A stretch of DNA of 64,000 nucleotides from Lineus longissimus (GCF_910592395.1 NC_088310.1:19039501-19103500); one strand, 5' to 3'; shown: positions 35,931 to 49,700, counted from the first letter of the stretch. Notes: generated by a model from the sequence alone, not told the origin. Made by a program: numbers and translations.

Positions 35931-38514
35931 AAAAAGGTATGCATCTCTTGTCTATTATTTGTTACATTCTGACTTATAGATAAATACATTTTAGAAGCTT
36001 TCCCTGCATTGATTGCCCTTCTCGAAGCGATGTTTATCTGTATATGTGGGAAAATAATGGATCAAGAGGCGCTTACCAATCACATGCCAACACGGACAAG
36101 AAGCAGTCGCCAGGGAGCAAGGTTAGTGCGTAACAGCGTGACGACATATCTTCAAGATGTACATCAATGTACATAAAAAACTACACGTATATGTCAACAT
36201 GTTGTTCAAGCTAACATGCTTTACCGATCAAAGGCACTGGGCTTTATGTTCAGGACCCTTGACCTTAGAGAAGAGGCCAGGCGTTTTCATGATGCAGAAT
36301 CCGAATGATTATATGATTACGGCATTAGATACTGATACTGACAATGACTATTGATGTTAAACTTCATTTACGATTCGGATAACAACTTGTCCACATTCTG
36401 CCAGTCACCTCTAAGTCTGACATTGATCACTGCGGCTCTATTAGCTACTAGCCTCTCATAACACAGCAAAATCAGTACCCTGCTACCGTGTCAGTATTGA
36501 TCCTTAACCCTTACCATCTACTTCATTACCACGACCTATCAGGTGAACCTACCTTTACCCGAGCCAATACATTTACATTCGCCATTACTTTTGCATTTAT
36601 CGTTGATCATGCATTAATCTTTACATACATCTACTACTAATCTATACGTGCTACTATGTATTTACCCTTACGATTACCATTACATTTTACAATACAACAA
36701 ATTCTAGATGTATTTATCCGAAAATTATAAATGAGCATGGTCATTATTTGTAAATTGAAGACTCTTAAATCAGATTTTTGCTCCAACAGCGCTTCTCTTT
36801 AGTTAATCATGATTAAGATCATGAGAGGGAGATTAAGTCTCCAAATATTATTTAAAAGGTCGTTGGAGTCGTCGCAGTCTCTGAAAGATTTGCTGTCCCC
36901 TCATGGAAACCATATCATTCTTTAATACTAATCTAATCGCACTTCGGTAATTGACCCATATTTCTATTCCTTTGTTTGCATTGCCAACGACACTAGAGTC
37001 TCAGAGGTCTCTTTGGTCAATTAAGCGGAGCGTACAGTGCGACATCAATTTCAATCAAGTTTGCTTCGGACTGTTGTGCATTTCCGTCATGCATAATGCA
37101 TCGATGTGCATCAGTTTTGAGCGAATCTGTATTGAAACTGAATGCGGATCTTTCCACAAAGAGATATAAATCATGTACCAGGGTCTTTGTTTTCCGCCGC
37201 GGAAAGCAGCCAGCTCGTTTATCACGGCTTATCTCTGTAACAATTGGTGGTGATCGAGGCTGGGGCGATACCCAATATGCGCACAGACTGTCCCTTTGTG
37301 TCACCATGTCATAAGCATCATAGAAGTCATTAGGCAAATTGATTCGCGCCACATGTGTTAATCAGTCAAGGTACGGCATCGTATATATCAGATGTGTCAG
37401 ATATTGTCTCCTGGAATGAGATGTGTCGGGCTATTTATGGGAGAAATCGAATCATTATTGGATCCAACAACGAGTACAAACTCATATGGATTACATGATC
37501 ACTATCCGTGATCATGGCAAGTCTCATTCGTTTCGAGATTATCGTTTATGTAATCTAACGACTTGAATATGACCCCTAGTAATGCCAAGTGACTTCTTAA
37601 ACTACCTGTGGTGTACTTAAAACTGCTGTGATTTATCAGCAAAAGCTCATCCAACGTTAAGATTTCGTCCGGGCCTTTCATCAACCGTGGATCAAATTCA
37701 AACAGTTTACATTCGTGACGACATTTCGGGAGCAAAGTGAAATGCTCTTGTTCGATAAATATGCACACTATCCTAAGCAGGAAATTGTCCACTGATGCAG
37801 ATAACGTTTGAAAAATCACCCAAGGTAAAATCTACAATGATAAATTGTATCGTCCACAGTTAGTTTCACCATTATCCATAATGGATTCCTCTGGACTGGC
37901 ACTGTTCATATCGACCTAGTAACACGAGGTGAATATTGAGACGTGAACGAGCGATAAGCATGCTTCACCTTTAATATGCAAGGAAGGTTACCAATAAGGG
38001 ATGTTGATAAATGACTGTTGGTTTACACACAACATCAGTCGTGACTCACGGCCTCGTCCAGTTATTGGAATGCTCTCACTTCTCACTGCTTCGTCGAGTT
38101 TATCGAATGAGCTCACTTCTTAGAAGCCCTGGCCCGTGAAATCAACCAAGTTTCCCTCACCACTCACCACTAGCCCACATGGTGAGAATATTGATACACT
38201 CGCTAAAAATTGGAAAGCAATTGTTACACTACATCCACTGACTGGTTGTCGTCAAGATTGCGGTTAAATCTTTATTCGCTGTGCCGACAAATGGTCATAA
38301 GAAAGCTTTTAGCCATGTTTAGCTCTGACCCTTCTCATTGAGGGGCTGCATTGACGTCATCAGAAGCCCGGATGACAAGTATCATGACGCCATAGTGGCG
38401 GTCATATTACAACCAATACCTTAGCAATAAATTAATATGGTATCTTGTTACGAGTAATCAGTTCGCCGTTTGTTGACATGCACTGGCACGTGTTGTAGTT
38501 GGATTCGGTCGCCA
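35931..38514. other. No supported gene
   Basis: The stretch 36480-36690 is cryptically simple (many TTAC, CATTAC and CTAC words). A 111-codon minus frame at 37017-37352 and a 105-codon minus frame at 37502-37819 are unrecognised and not backed by splice sites. Confidence 0.5.
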
Positions 38515-39018
38515 TCATCGATAAGGGAGTCCTCTTTTGAAGCCCATACTGCTTCCCTTAGGTCTGTTCATGACAGCAATGCCTAAATTGACATGTATAT
38601 GAGTAAGTATACATCCCTCAGGCCAAAAGAGTAAATGTCGACCTGGTTGATGCAGAACGTCATTCAAAGTAATTCTACATGAAGTTTCAAGATTTTTGCA
38701 TCGATTTATTATATACAGTGATTTAACAGGATGAGATTGCAATGCTCTAATCAAGAACGTGTAGCATGAAAGTCGATGATTCGGCTTACTCTTTTTCCAA
38801 ATTCCTATTACTGTATTTATATTTAAAAAAACTCGACTTGAACTCGGCTTCAGGACAAACGACAGGTGGGCGACAATGACTCTTTTTGCATCACTAGATG
38901 CAACCACGGATCCGTGATGTGACCTAACTGACATATTCACGTCAAGTCCTCTAACCGATTTACCCCAAACTGCGTCACACTCTAAATGCTCTCCGAAGCC
39001 GCATGCGATTCCACTCAT
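38515..39018 (-). CDS. Longest unexplained open frame (167 codons), function unknown
   Basis: This is a 504-base open frame starting with ATG in AT-rich DNA where stops are frequent. The translation shows no repeats, signal peptide or known motif, and no clear splice sites bound it. A frame this long is mildly unexpected by chance in 64 kb, so I list it without a function. Confidence 0.15.
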   Translation of the reverse strand: MSGIACGFGEHLECDAVWGKSVRGLDVNMSVRSHHGSVVASSDAKRVIVAHLSFVLKPSSSRVFLNINTVIGIWKKSKPNHRLSCYTFLIRALQSHPVKSLYIINRCKNLETSCRITLNDVLHQPGRHLLFWPEGCILTHIHVNLGIAVMNRPKGSSMGFKRGLPYR

Positions 39019-39174
39019 TTCCCTGCAGACGTAAATAGATCACGGCCGAAGGAAAGAGATACGAGCAATTGACATGAAACTGATTGAGCTATTTCGATAT
39101 CAAACTCTCACGTCAATGCAACCCAACACGTGAAGCGGCACGTGTCTCTTATGAAACTTAATTGTCCACTTAGT

Positions 39175-39254
39175 TCATGATCTTTTACTTATGTCATGAT
39201 TTTTCACTTAAAGATCATGTTTTTCACTTATATCACGATTTCTCACTTATGTCA
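39175..39254 (+). repeat. Tandem repeat of 19-20 bp, four copies
   Basis: Variants of TCATGATTTTTCACTTATG repeat four times. Confidence 0.85.
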
Positions 39255-40039
39255 CTATACATAGATTGATGGAGCAGTTTGTGACTGAGTAAAATGCCTT
39301 GTTGCAGACGATTCGCATGAGTTATCGTAAGAATTTTATATTTTATACTGTAAGCATTTTATTCTGCCAGCTTCCCTTTTGCTAAAACATTTTTAATCTA
39401 CCAGTGAGCTGTCGCTTGGGATGGTCAGATCTTGCACAAAGAGGTGAGGAAGAGAAAATAGCCCGGAAAAATGACTCTTCAAGTTTTATTTGCCATTTAT
39501 TTTCGGACATTACTCACTTTGCACCAATAATAATTGCATTGAAAGATTGCTCCTTTCATTTAGCATTCGCCAGAAACACCTGTGCAGTTCACTATGTAGT
39601 ACAGTGTATCAATGCACTAATATATCCGACACGTTTATACCGATATGAACCGCGGAGGCAGCAGGTATTCGTTCATCCTGCAGGCTAAGTGCTGCCCCAT
39701 ACTCTCACATCAATACGCGCGGTGTTTCACGAGATCTGTTATTGATTCCTATTTTATCAAGATATCACATTGATAGAGGCGTCGATCTATCAGAAATTTG
39801 TAATATTAGACGCTATGAAAATCTGAAAAATTGTTTGCATTAGTCAATGGCAGTAGAGACGCGGTGAGCGGGCATAATTTGATAGATTACACTTCGTGAT
39901 GTTGTAGTTATCAACTGTTACATTACCAAGTACATTACCTCTATTAGCTTGGTATATTCAGCATTTACAAACGCATTTATGATCGAGATTTTCGTACCTA
40001 CAGTATTGTGTACAACTTGTTAGAAAATTATCTCACTAT

Positions 40040-40175
40040 CTCATAAGATTCTCGTAAAAGTCTAGTTTAAGATCTTACGCCAGAATCTTACAGATGTCTT
40101 GAAAAATCTTGTTGAAGAAACCATAATGTTACAAGAATCTTGCAAAATGAAGAATCTTATAAACATCGTACCTGA
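40040..40175 (+). repeat. Cluster of AAGATTCTTG/AGAATCTTAC motifs
   Basis: AAGATTCTCG, AGATCTTACG, AGAATCTTAC, AAATCTTG, AGAATCTTGC and AGAATCTTAT occur within 135 bases on both strands. The 104-codon frame at 40099-40413 begins inside this cluster and is not supported as a gene. Confidence 0.5.
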
Positions 40176-41159
40176 ATTTCTCACATGGCTGCCTTTAGAT
40201 CACGTATGCCATAGTGGAGGGAAAGGCGATCCATTAAATGATTATCTGCTTAGGCCAGATACTCCGCAGTTCGACGAAAATATCTACAGTTTTCGGTCCT
40301 CGGGATACTTCTTTGCGAACGAGACGCCACCACTGACTCCGGTGAACCAGCTTAAGAAGTCTATCACCTGCCAAAACATCATGCAACCAATTTATACGTC
40401 ATTGTCAGATTAACCTCTGGATTACACTTCCAGGACTTTGCAAACATCGACCCGGTGTGCAAGGGATAGTAGTCCTAGGGCTGATAGTCCGTGTAACAAT
40501 AGCCCGCATTGCTAAATGTTTTGGTTAGGGTTAGCGGTACAATAGATCATGCTGCTTAATTGATCAAATACAATGCTACCGGACTATGACTCCAGGGGGA
40601 CTATATCCGCTGTCACACAGAGAGGAGAGCCCCTCTATTTGACGACGAGCGCGCGCAAAACCTGCACCTGCCCCTTCTAATTCAACCTCCAACATGTAGG
40701 CCATGCCAAAAGCGTGTAGACGTACCCACAGCGGAAGTCCATTAGTTGATCAATCAGCAAATAACGTTCAATATCATGAAACCTCTCTCTGAAGACGCTA
40801 GTTTGAGAATACTCAAGTACATGCGTTGGGAAGTGCAGTGGTCACGTCCAAAGGGTACGGAAGAAAAAGAGCCAATGTGCCAATGGCAAGTTCATGCTTG
40901 TGCGTGATTGGTGTCCTTATAATCGAGGTGCGCATAATTCGAGGCTCGTGGAATGCTCAGGGAAAGCAACAGGTGTCCACTCTAAGTATCTCCGAATTAT
41001 ATCACAAACATCGTTATCTTAACCTCTGCGTGAACCAGGTACGGCTACAGGATCGATACTGGACCAGCTATCGGCAGGCTCCATTGAGGTACTCGGAGAA
41101 CCGACTGAAGAGGTGAGGAGTCACAGTCAAATGACTGGCGCTGAAACTGACGCATTATA

Positions 41160-41639
41160 ATGATAAGTAGTGTGGTCATTTTGCAATCATTTCAGATACT
41201 CATTAATAGCAAATTAAAAAACAAAGACATTATTTCGAAATTGATCAATCAATTATATTTAGAGTTTATCAGAAAGTGCTCATCAATGTTTCATCGAGGC
41301 GAACCATTCTTACATCTAATCGACAGCAGTATTCAAAATCTGCACCATTCTTACAATTTTATCGTGCAATCTACTAGCTCTGCAGCTGGAGTCTGTGTGA
41401 GTTTTTGTTTTTCCTATATATGCATTTGGCATTTGGCATTTTGTACATTTAGCGAGTTAAAAATATTGCTGCAGGTCATAATGTTGTTGGCAGTGATGGA
41501 GAGATATGCGATGACGTCATTGATTTCGCTTCAAAGAGCTATTTGTTACACAGCATACGTAATGTATGTTTTTAATTGTTCTGTAAGGCTATCTTTGATA
41601 TTTTTGAGCGCAGACGATATTTTGTTGGTTTCTGCATGA
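41160..41639 (+). CDS. Unassigned open frame, 159 codons, hydrophobic C-terminal half
   Basis: The frame starts with ATG and ends at TGA at 41639. The second half is hydrophobic, with three possible membrane-like stretches (AAGVCVSFCFSYICIW, LLQVIMLLAVMERYA, YVMYVFNCSVRLSLIFL). It is rich in Ile, Leu and Phe, as expected of a random frame in AT-rich DNA, and I recognise no family. Confidence 0.12.
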   Translation: MISSVVILQSFQILINSKLKNKDIISKLINQLYLEFIRKCSSMFHRGEPFLHLIDSSIQNLHHSYNFIVQSTSSAAGVCVSFCFSYICIWHLAFCTFSELKILLQVIMLLAVMERYAMTSLISLQRAICYTAYVMYVFNCSVRLSLIFLSADDILLVSA

Positions 41640-42967
41640 CGAGCAGCTTTCAAAGTAATGACTGTGAATTCCCAGCGGAGTAATAACGTCAGATGAGACA
41701 CGGTATGTATGTATAATATGCAAGTAAATATATTATAGTACATGTAATGATATTTCCAATAGTAAATGAATGATGTTACCGGTTAAGACATTTGTCATTT
41801 TTATTTAATTTGTTCTTTCCTATGTACTGACGATACTCAATTATATAGAGTAGTTATCAGTCGCGGGGAGAGTAACATATTCAAATACAAATGTAATAAC
41901 TTTTTTTTAATCAAATGTACATGTGTAATGTTTAGAAAATGTATTTTCACACTGTTTTAGCGAAACCGTTTTAGCGCTTTAAGCCTATTAATGATTTTTT
42001 TGTATCAAAACGGCGGTGCATTAAGTCCTGGAGGGGAACGTGAACAACATTCTGTCCTTCGAGTAAAAGCGGCGTACTATTTTCATATCTGTTCGTGTGT
42101 TCTTCCACGACGTTTATGTTTATGTACATGACAATATCCCGTCAACCAATTTTAAACACTTTAAGTCAAGTTGCTAATTAATGCATTCGTCATCACAGAT
42201 ACATCACATGACAGTACTGCAATGAACATCACTCAGCGGAAACCTCTAGAAAGACACCCTGTCTGAGTGTTTAATAAAGGGGTTTGCCTACACCCGATTT
42301 ATTTTTTCACTGCAATTCAGACACCTCTAAATAACCCGGGATTATGTAAAGCCTTTGTCAATACGTAGGCCGTCCGATAGACAGGTATAGATGTATACTA
42401 TTGTTTTGTGGCATCTCTGGCGACATAATGATGCAGATTCTTCAATAACTCCAACCTCCCTTCACCGCATCCAACACGGACATAAACCATACATCATCCG
42501 CAGATTGATTTCGCACAAGATCGATAATGCCACTGATTTGGACTATTGGCAATCAGTAAGGGGTCTTTCAATACATTGAATCTCGGAGCATCATCTTCGT
42601 ATCTAATATTGGTCTATTAGTTCAATAAAACACGATTTGTAAGCGATGTGAGCAGGTCTTCAAGTTGGATGACTTTCATCAGATACACAAAGAAAAAGGC
42701 GAGAGCGTATTCCGTTTCACAGGTGTTACAGAGAAATTTCTAATTTAGCCATGATAATGATATACATGTGAGTAATTTTGCTAATGATTTTCTTCATTGA
42801 CCCACGAAATATTACAGATATTACAGGGGAACAAATTTAAGATTGTTATCGTTGCATGATTTTAAAAATGCATGTACAAAAATATCTATATTGATAGAAA
42901 ATGTCTCGTGGTAACAATGCTATAAGCTGATGTCGGGACGTCTGAATTGTCCTTCAGAAAAAAGGCC

Positions 42968-43325
42968 GAAACCTCTGAGTAGCAGCGAATGATTTTTAGA
43001 ATCACTCCTGGGCCGATCAAGGCGCGAAGAAGTCTGAAACCTCAAGAGAAGGCAGTGAATGATTGTTCGAATCACTCCCGGGCCGATCAAGGCGCGAAGA
43101 AGCCTCAGTGAAACCTCTTGAGAAGACAGAGAATGATTGGTAGAATCACTCGACCTGCGCCGTGGCCGATCAAGGCGCGAAGAAGAGGCCGAAACCTCTT
43201 GAGAAGACAGTGAATGATTGGTAGAATCACTCCCGGGCTGATCAAGGGGCGAAGAAGCCTGAAACCTCCTCGAGAAGCAGTGAATGATTGTTACAATCAC
43301 TCCCGGGCCGATCAAGGGCCGACGA
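42968..43325 (+). repeat. Minisatellite of 65-81 bp units, five copies
   Basis: Units start at 42968, 43036, 43110, 43191 and 43261 with GAAACCTC, then GAGAAG-CAGTGAATGATTG, AATCACTCCCGGGCC and GATCAAGGCGCGAAGAAG. Unit lengths are not multiples of three, yet a 155-codon frame stays open across the block on the minus strand, giving a Ser/Arg-rich repeated peptide (TNHSLSSQEVS). I treat it as a repeat, not a gene. Confidence 0.9.
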
Positions 43326-44287
43326 GTTTCAATTGGGTTCGGCAGCTGTTCTATTGACGACACTAACAGATCACGCAGATCATGCATCGATCATCCATCA
43401 TACCAAAGCAAGCGCATGACACGTTAATTCACCACAGTAGGCAGGCAGCTTTTATTTCCCTGGTTTTAACCAGATCGACATGTAGAGCATGGTTTGCATT
43501 CTGATAACTGGCTTAGATTGGCGCCTTTCTTGCACGCAATCCTTGCGTTTTTCACCCGTTGGTGAAAAAATTAAGTGCCATCATAATTGGAACACTGAAA
43601 CCTCCTTTAGCATGTTTAGGAAAGGTTACGGATGTAGCGCACGGAAGACTTCGAACTTACCAATACAGTTTAGACATTTAACCCGCTTTGGCAAATGAAA
43701 TTTGTCTCAACATTCGTAATTCCACGAAAAATCTCATAAAAGGACTCTGAATCGATCAAATAACTCGTTCTTTCAAACCAGATGAGTACCGGAATATGTA
43801 AGGTGCGAATGACTTAATAATTCAGACTCAAGGGATTGATTCATTCAAGAAGAATTAAAGATAACACACTACAAATTCATGTAGGTGACTGATATATTCT
43901 TGGTTCAATGTAACTTCCAAAGAAATCTATAACAGCCGGGCACCACAATGTCGAGCGAGTGATGCTGATTACTGACGCGGGTACCATGTGCACCTTCGAG
44001 CTGATCAATGAGCCTCTCCATACGCTCTTATTGATCGGATGATACTTCGAAGACTCAGTCATCCAGGCACTCTTTCCCTCCGCTAGCTCTCTCAGCATGA
44101 TTAATACAGACTATCCTGTGATTGTGTTAGTCACAACAGACATGAAATATGTTGGCAAATGGCAGTAAATTAGCGAGAAAAACCAACAGGATTTAGATAC
44201 TGTAACGAAGCCTGGATCCCGGGCATGATACGCTTTTTGATCCACAGCTACATTGTGTGCTAGAATCTGAATATGATTCGTGAGTCT

Positions 44288-44522
44288 TGCACAGAGAGGG
44301 CTCATGGAGACCTTCCCTACGAATGACCACGTCATAAGATGACAATTACATTCTTCATTGGGATAACTGTTGTCTCCTGTGCTCTTGCAACAGGAGATTG
44401 TACTTTGAGGACACAAAGAGGGCTCACCGAGAGCTTTCCAACGTCACTATAGATGATAATTATTCTTCAGTTGAGCTGATTATTTTCTCCTGTACTTTTG
44501 CAAGAGATTGTACTTTAAAGAC
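44288..44522 (+). repeat. Diverged tandem duplication, about 115-120 bp
   Basis: CACARAGAGGGCTCAYSGAGA, CTTTCCAACG/CCTTCCCTACG, TTATTCTTCA, TCTCCTGT and TTGCAA..GAGATTGTACTT occur twice. A decayed third unit may continue to about 44590. Confidence 0.7.
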
Positions 44523-44805
44523 GCAGCCAAGTACCATTCAAGCGCTCTCCCTACCCACATCTCACAGAAGATTGTGTTTAGTAGGGAGAAATGGCACTGA
44601 ATTAACAGGGAGAACCAACCGAATTTAGATGTGGCGGTGTTATTTTTGACTTAAGCTTGCGCCAGTGGTCGTATTGATATTGAGTTGCAGTTTGTACTGA
44701 GTATAATCCGACAAAAATCTTTCGAGATGGGATATCTAGCTTGAATTCCGGTTAAGATCTCAAGGTATATACTTGACGGTCTCACATCCCCAACCCAACT
44801 CCGCT

Positions 44806-44825
44806 ACACGCACGCACGCACGCAC
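44806..44825 (+). repeat. (CACG)n microsatellite
   Basis: About four consecutive ACGC units. Confidence 0.9.
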
Positions 44826-46290
44826 AGCCACACCAACACGCCTTCAAAAAGGAAGGCAGGGATTACCAGGGCACTCGAGTATACATGTATATGAAAAATG
44901 GTCATGATGGGAGTGTTCGACGGATTTGTTCGGCTTTTCGATAGAAACTAATTACTAGAGGTACCACCAGTCTAGTTCTTTATACCCTAATGCGAATTCG
45001 ACGATGGATTTCAGTGTGATGTATAGCCCCGCCACAGTGTTCGATTCCTCTCCGAATCCTAAGATTTTTTCTTGCTAAACCTGCGTTGTTCATCATTCAA
45101 TAGCCACACATATTCTGCTGGCGTTAGTTTTTAGAGGAAGGCTCGTTTGAATGCATAGTGTCCACATAAAGAGATAATTAGCGTCGGATGGATGATGCAC
45201 GCTTGGCTTAACGTCTCAAGCGGATCACTTCAAAGAAGAAGGCGAGTCCTCCGCTGACGACAACACGGCAGAATCGATTTGTTTTAGAGATAGAATCAGT
45301 GGATGTCATGGGCGCCGATATGCCAGTGATCCTCTCTGTTTGCTGCAATTATCGCAGCCCCGGTAGGTAGTCATCAGTCTTTCGAGAAAGGGGGAGTTTT
45401 TGTTTTGGTAGCACTGTCGTCCTTTGTTTGTATAATACGCGCTGGCAGAAATTGTTTAGCAGATGAAATGACATCAGCTGATATGCCCATGCTCCGGTTG
45501 GAGACAATTAACGCAACAACATAGGTTGTGAACTGTCTCTCTTTTGAAAAATGTCCTATTTGGCTTGTTTTGTTTCTAGAGAAAGATTCTTCGTTGTCTT
45601 GTTTTGGTCTTACCATGATTACATTGTGAAGTAAACCTGAGGATATGTTCAGGTGCATGTTTGCAAAAAGGGCTTTTCATTGGCTACACTATGTGGCAGC
45701 ATCTCTGGCTGAAAAACACCAAAGACTCCACTTCCCATGGGCAAATTAGTTTACCATTTGACCGATAGGACCAGAATGTGTTGTTCAGGTTTTTTTGCTC
45801 AGTGCCTTGGGCATAACACGGTGTACTCAGTGTCCTGCTTCATGCAATAACAACATTTCGATTGATTATTGGTGAATGCATTTTGATTGATGCCTCATAT
45901 ATTGATGTCATTGCTACGTTTAACCGCTGCATCACTTACTCATTAATAGTACGATCTGTAGTATAGTAGGCCTATTATCCTTCCAATCCCAAAGCTTTCC
46001 ATTCAAGCCTTACTATTGCACCTGTCGCGGTGAGCAACAGTTTCATACCTGCCTCAAGGAAACCCAACGCTTCCACCATCTACCTGCACGCACGTGTAGA
46101 CCATTAAACACTCACTGCGGCTACAGACATGTTGGACAAATAATGTTTCGTGTTCTGACAGAAGTTGCATGCGTAATAAACATTCCCTTAGCTGATAACT
46201 TCTTAACAGACCATGAAAGTATACATGGCAAATTGGTGCGAAAGCAAAGTTCAGGTCAAACCAATGATTTAGCCTGTATATGGTGGACAT

Positions 46291-46710
46291 CAGAGTGACC
46301 TTAAGGGGTCGGGTCGGTAAGAACAAATGTCAAGGTCATAAGGTCAAATTTCATGGTCATGCGGTCCAAATTACGTACACCAAAACTAATGAACCATTGT
46401 CAATCAAACTTTACACGCATATGTACCCGCAAATTGCCCTTAAGGGTCGACGAGGTCAAAGGTCAAGGTCATCGGATCAACAGTCAAGGTCATATGGTAT
46501 TGATTACGCACACGCAAAACTATTGAAACGATTACCCCAAAACTTGGTACGTTTTATCCAGGTTGATGCCAGTTTCCCACTGGGGAGTCAAAGGTCAAGG
46601 TCATGCGTAAAACGTTACGGTCATTCGCCAAAGGTATACCACCATACTCATGAACTGATCTCCACCAAGCTTGGTACGAATGCCTCGTTTCTTTGCCGTG
46701 AGGTCTAAAT
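46291..46710 (+). repeat. Dispersed-type repeat rich in AGGTCA half-sites
   Basis: The block repeats GGTCAAAGGTCAAGGTCAT-like strings near 46330, 46453 and 46588, with shared spacers (TACGYACACCAAAACTA, CCAAAACTTGGTACG). At 46453-46471 three AGGTCA half-sites lie in a row, the first two one base apart (a perfect DR1). The 142-codon frame across it is a by-product. Similar strings are common repeats in marine invertebrate genomes (general knowledge, not checked here). Confidence 0.75.
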
Positions 46711-49700
46711 AATTTGAAGGTTATAAGGTAAAGCAAGTTGCACGTGATTATAACACATCGGTCTTATCCTAAGATAAAAAAATATGACATACATAAGTGG
46801 TGTTCGGCCAGCACGGACGAAAACGTCATAAACCGTGAAAACCTGCGTCAGTACTACATACACACCTCATGATCGAATCACCTAGCGCGGAAACAGGTGT
46901 TATTTCTTTCAACCTTTATATTTCATACAGCATTGACCAAAAAGTCTGTCTACAAGCCTCACCTATAAACAGGGAATTCTCATGTCAGTATCACATGTTC
47001 GAGGTAAATATATTCCTGTTCAGTCTTGGCGAGCTTTTATGGTCGTGATAAGTTTATGATATTATACAGGTAGGATCAGCAGTGCATGATCATCAGACAC
47101 TGCTGATACCATTACTTTTATTGGTTCAATTTCTTGGACATCGCTTTATTCGGGAACCTCACAGCTATGGATTGAAGGCAGGGTTTCTCAGGGGTATATA
47201 TTGTTGTTGATTCGATTTTTAAACAGTTTCCAATTCATTTTCGACTAAAGCAAGCAATTTAGGTGACATAAGAAATTAAAATTAATTAAAAGGTATTAAA
47301 TTCTAGCTTTGCGCAACGAAAAGTTTTCATGATGAGATAATCCATTCTGACACAAGTCACACAGCCATTTTTCCCTCCTTACCAATTCCGCTCGTGTATC
47401 GTGTAACTGACATATTGTGACGTTGCTTCTGGCGCCGTGAGCGATATCGGTGTCATTGTACGCGACAACCTTTCCATCCAAGGTATTAGAGAAATTATTG
47501 ATATCTCATGCATCAGCAGTAGATTATCTTCCTCCCCGCCGTGCCTTTCAAATAACCATCGGCGAAAGGTGATTCACTTCTTAGAGTTTATTAATTGAAA
47601 GCAACGAAATATGTTTGGGTGACAATAATTGAATATGGAGTATTAACATTTCCAAGGGTAACTGCACGTTTTAATGACACTGAATGGAAGGTGGTGAAAT
47701 ATTATGAGAATTTTCTCAGAATGGAAACAGTTTGCCGAGTGGGTTGATGTATTTATAATCATTTGATAAGTTATTCTTTATTGTGCAAATGACACGCACC
47801 TCACAGCATAACTTGTTTTCGAGTCGGTTCGAGTGTACTAGTACTAGGTATACCAAATTTTGAAAATGATGCTTTGGCAAGATAATTCCTTTATCAGATC
47901 TTCATTCTTGGTTGGTGATTCTTGGTAATATCGAAATGGTACTTGAAAATGTTTTTCCATTATAAACATGTCTTCACTGTAACCATGTATAGATTAATCC
48001 ATACTTGTTGTGACCAGGTTCCACTATAATCGCTTTTATTGACCATTTATCATGTATTGACATGTATCACTATGTATCATTCGTGTGATAAACTTTGAGC
48101 GTGACCTAACCGATATTGTCCTCTGATCTGTATAATGAGATGGCCAATTAAAATGCATATACACATGACACATGACATACACGTACGTGCCTGAACATTA
48201 GACAAAGAAAAAAGATAGCCGCCTCATTTGATCATTTCAGTGCATGTTGATGCATGTACTGTCCGTATACGTTCGTTTGTGCCGCGCCCATAAACTGATA
48301 TGGATCAATTATACAAGATGTAAATTAGAGACTTTAAACCATACTTCTCCATCTGGATATTGCCCAGCCAGATATTTCGGTTTGTGCTATTGTTGACAAT
48401 TTTAAAGTCAGCAATATCCATATATCATCTACTTCATTATATAATATAGTATTCCATTAACTCGTGCGCTGAATAGTTTTCAAGTATCATTAGTCATAAT
48501 AATGTGTAAAATATATGTCAATGTGGCAATAAAGAATCCGAGCATGCATGTTTGGTCCCCTTTTATTATTGTTCGAATAATTTAATGATGTTCACAATGA
48601 ACGAACAAAAAATATTTTGTTGTTGTTTTGCTTGAAAATATTAAGATCAGTGTCTAATCATTACATCCATATGGGTACCATCCATATTGGAGATATTCCG
48701 CCAAAATTGGCGTATTTCCGGATGGGCGCGGTACAGTCGTCTCGTCTCCATGATTATGAGCTCATTAATTGATTTTAGCGATTTTCCTCTATTCCAATAC
48801 TAACTACTCCTAAATACACGCATAGTGAGTAATGATCTATTGATCATGTACCATCCTCAATGAAGGTATATTAGACGTTTATGTAATCATTCCTATTCAT
48901 CGGACGAAATTGGCCTGTATGTCACATTGAATAAGGTTGATTGTTTGAGTACTGTGGGCGGGTACGGTGGTACGTCTCGATGTTGAAAATGTTTTTGTAC
49001 CAAAGTAAGTACATGTATACATGTATCATATACATTATCAAAAAAGGGGCTTTGGTGTAAGTCTGTCAAAACCACACCCCGGTTATATAACCGTATGGAG
49101 AGTTTTCGCAGAGCCCCTGTAACGCCAACGGGAGTTCGAGGTCGAACAATCGGACTGGCTTTTCGGGTGCTTTGCGAAAATTCCCTCCAAGATGTCTCCC
49201 GAAAGGACAATATCAACATGTATTTCTCAACCTAAGCGAGGTGTATGAAAGGTCCTCATATTTACTCAATATCGTTCAACTTTATACGCGTATACATGTA
49301 GAAATCAGTGTAGCCATAGCGCCGCGTCAAACAATGTATAGGCTTAGGTCACGAAATTCGCCTGCATCAAAGGGTGAGTGACCAGTGCCCAGTGACCCTT
49401 AATTGCGCAGTGGAGTTACATTTCATGATCGTGAGATGTTCTTCATTCTGATATGACCAGCTTAAATGTAGCTTCAATCCTGCACAGTTCAAGTTGCTGT
49501 GTCTTCGACTTGCAAACACGGCCAGAAATCGATGAAGAGCATAACATTACTCTTAAATCACGCACCAATTTTCTCCACTGATGAGCACTCTGTTCCAGTG
49601 AATTGATAATTTAAGGGTAATTTAACCAGTCCTGGCCGTCCATCCACCACATGTAACCGCCTGTAAATACAATATACTGCCGGGACTATATCATTGTCGT

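Larger units (their letters stand above)
43390..46290. other. No supported gene
   Basis: Only the duplication at 44288 and the CACG tract at 44806 stand out. Confidence 0.55.

Noticed and set aside
41160-41639. Possible GPCR-like fragment (AVMERYAMT resembling a DRY region)
   Set aside because: The resemblance is limited to a few residues, membrane spacing does not fit, and the composition is that of random AT-rich sequence.
42968-43325. CRISPR or coding-repeat gene
   Set aside because: The units are contiguous and not in multiples of three, with no start context or homology.
46280-46708. 142-codon plus-strand frame
   Set aside because: It is translated repeat sequence with AGGTCA half-sites, and the peptide is repeat-derived.
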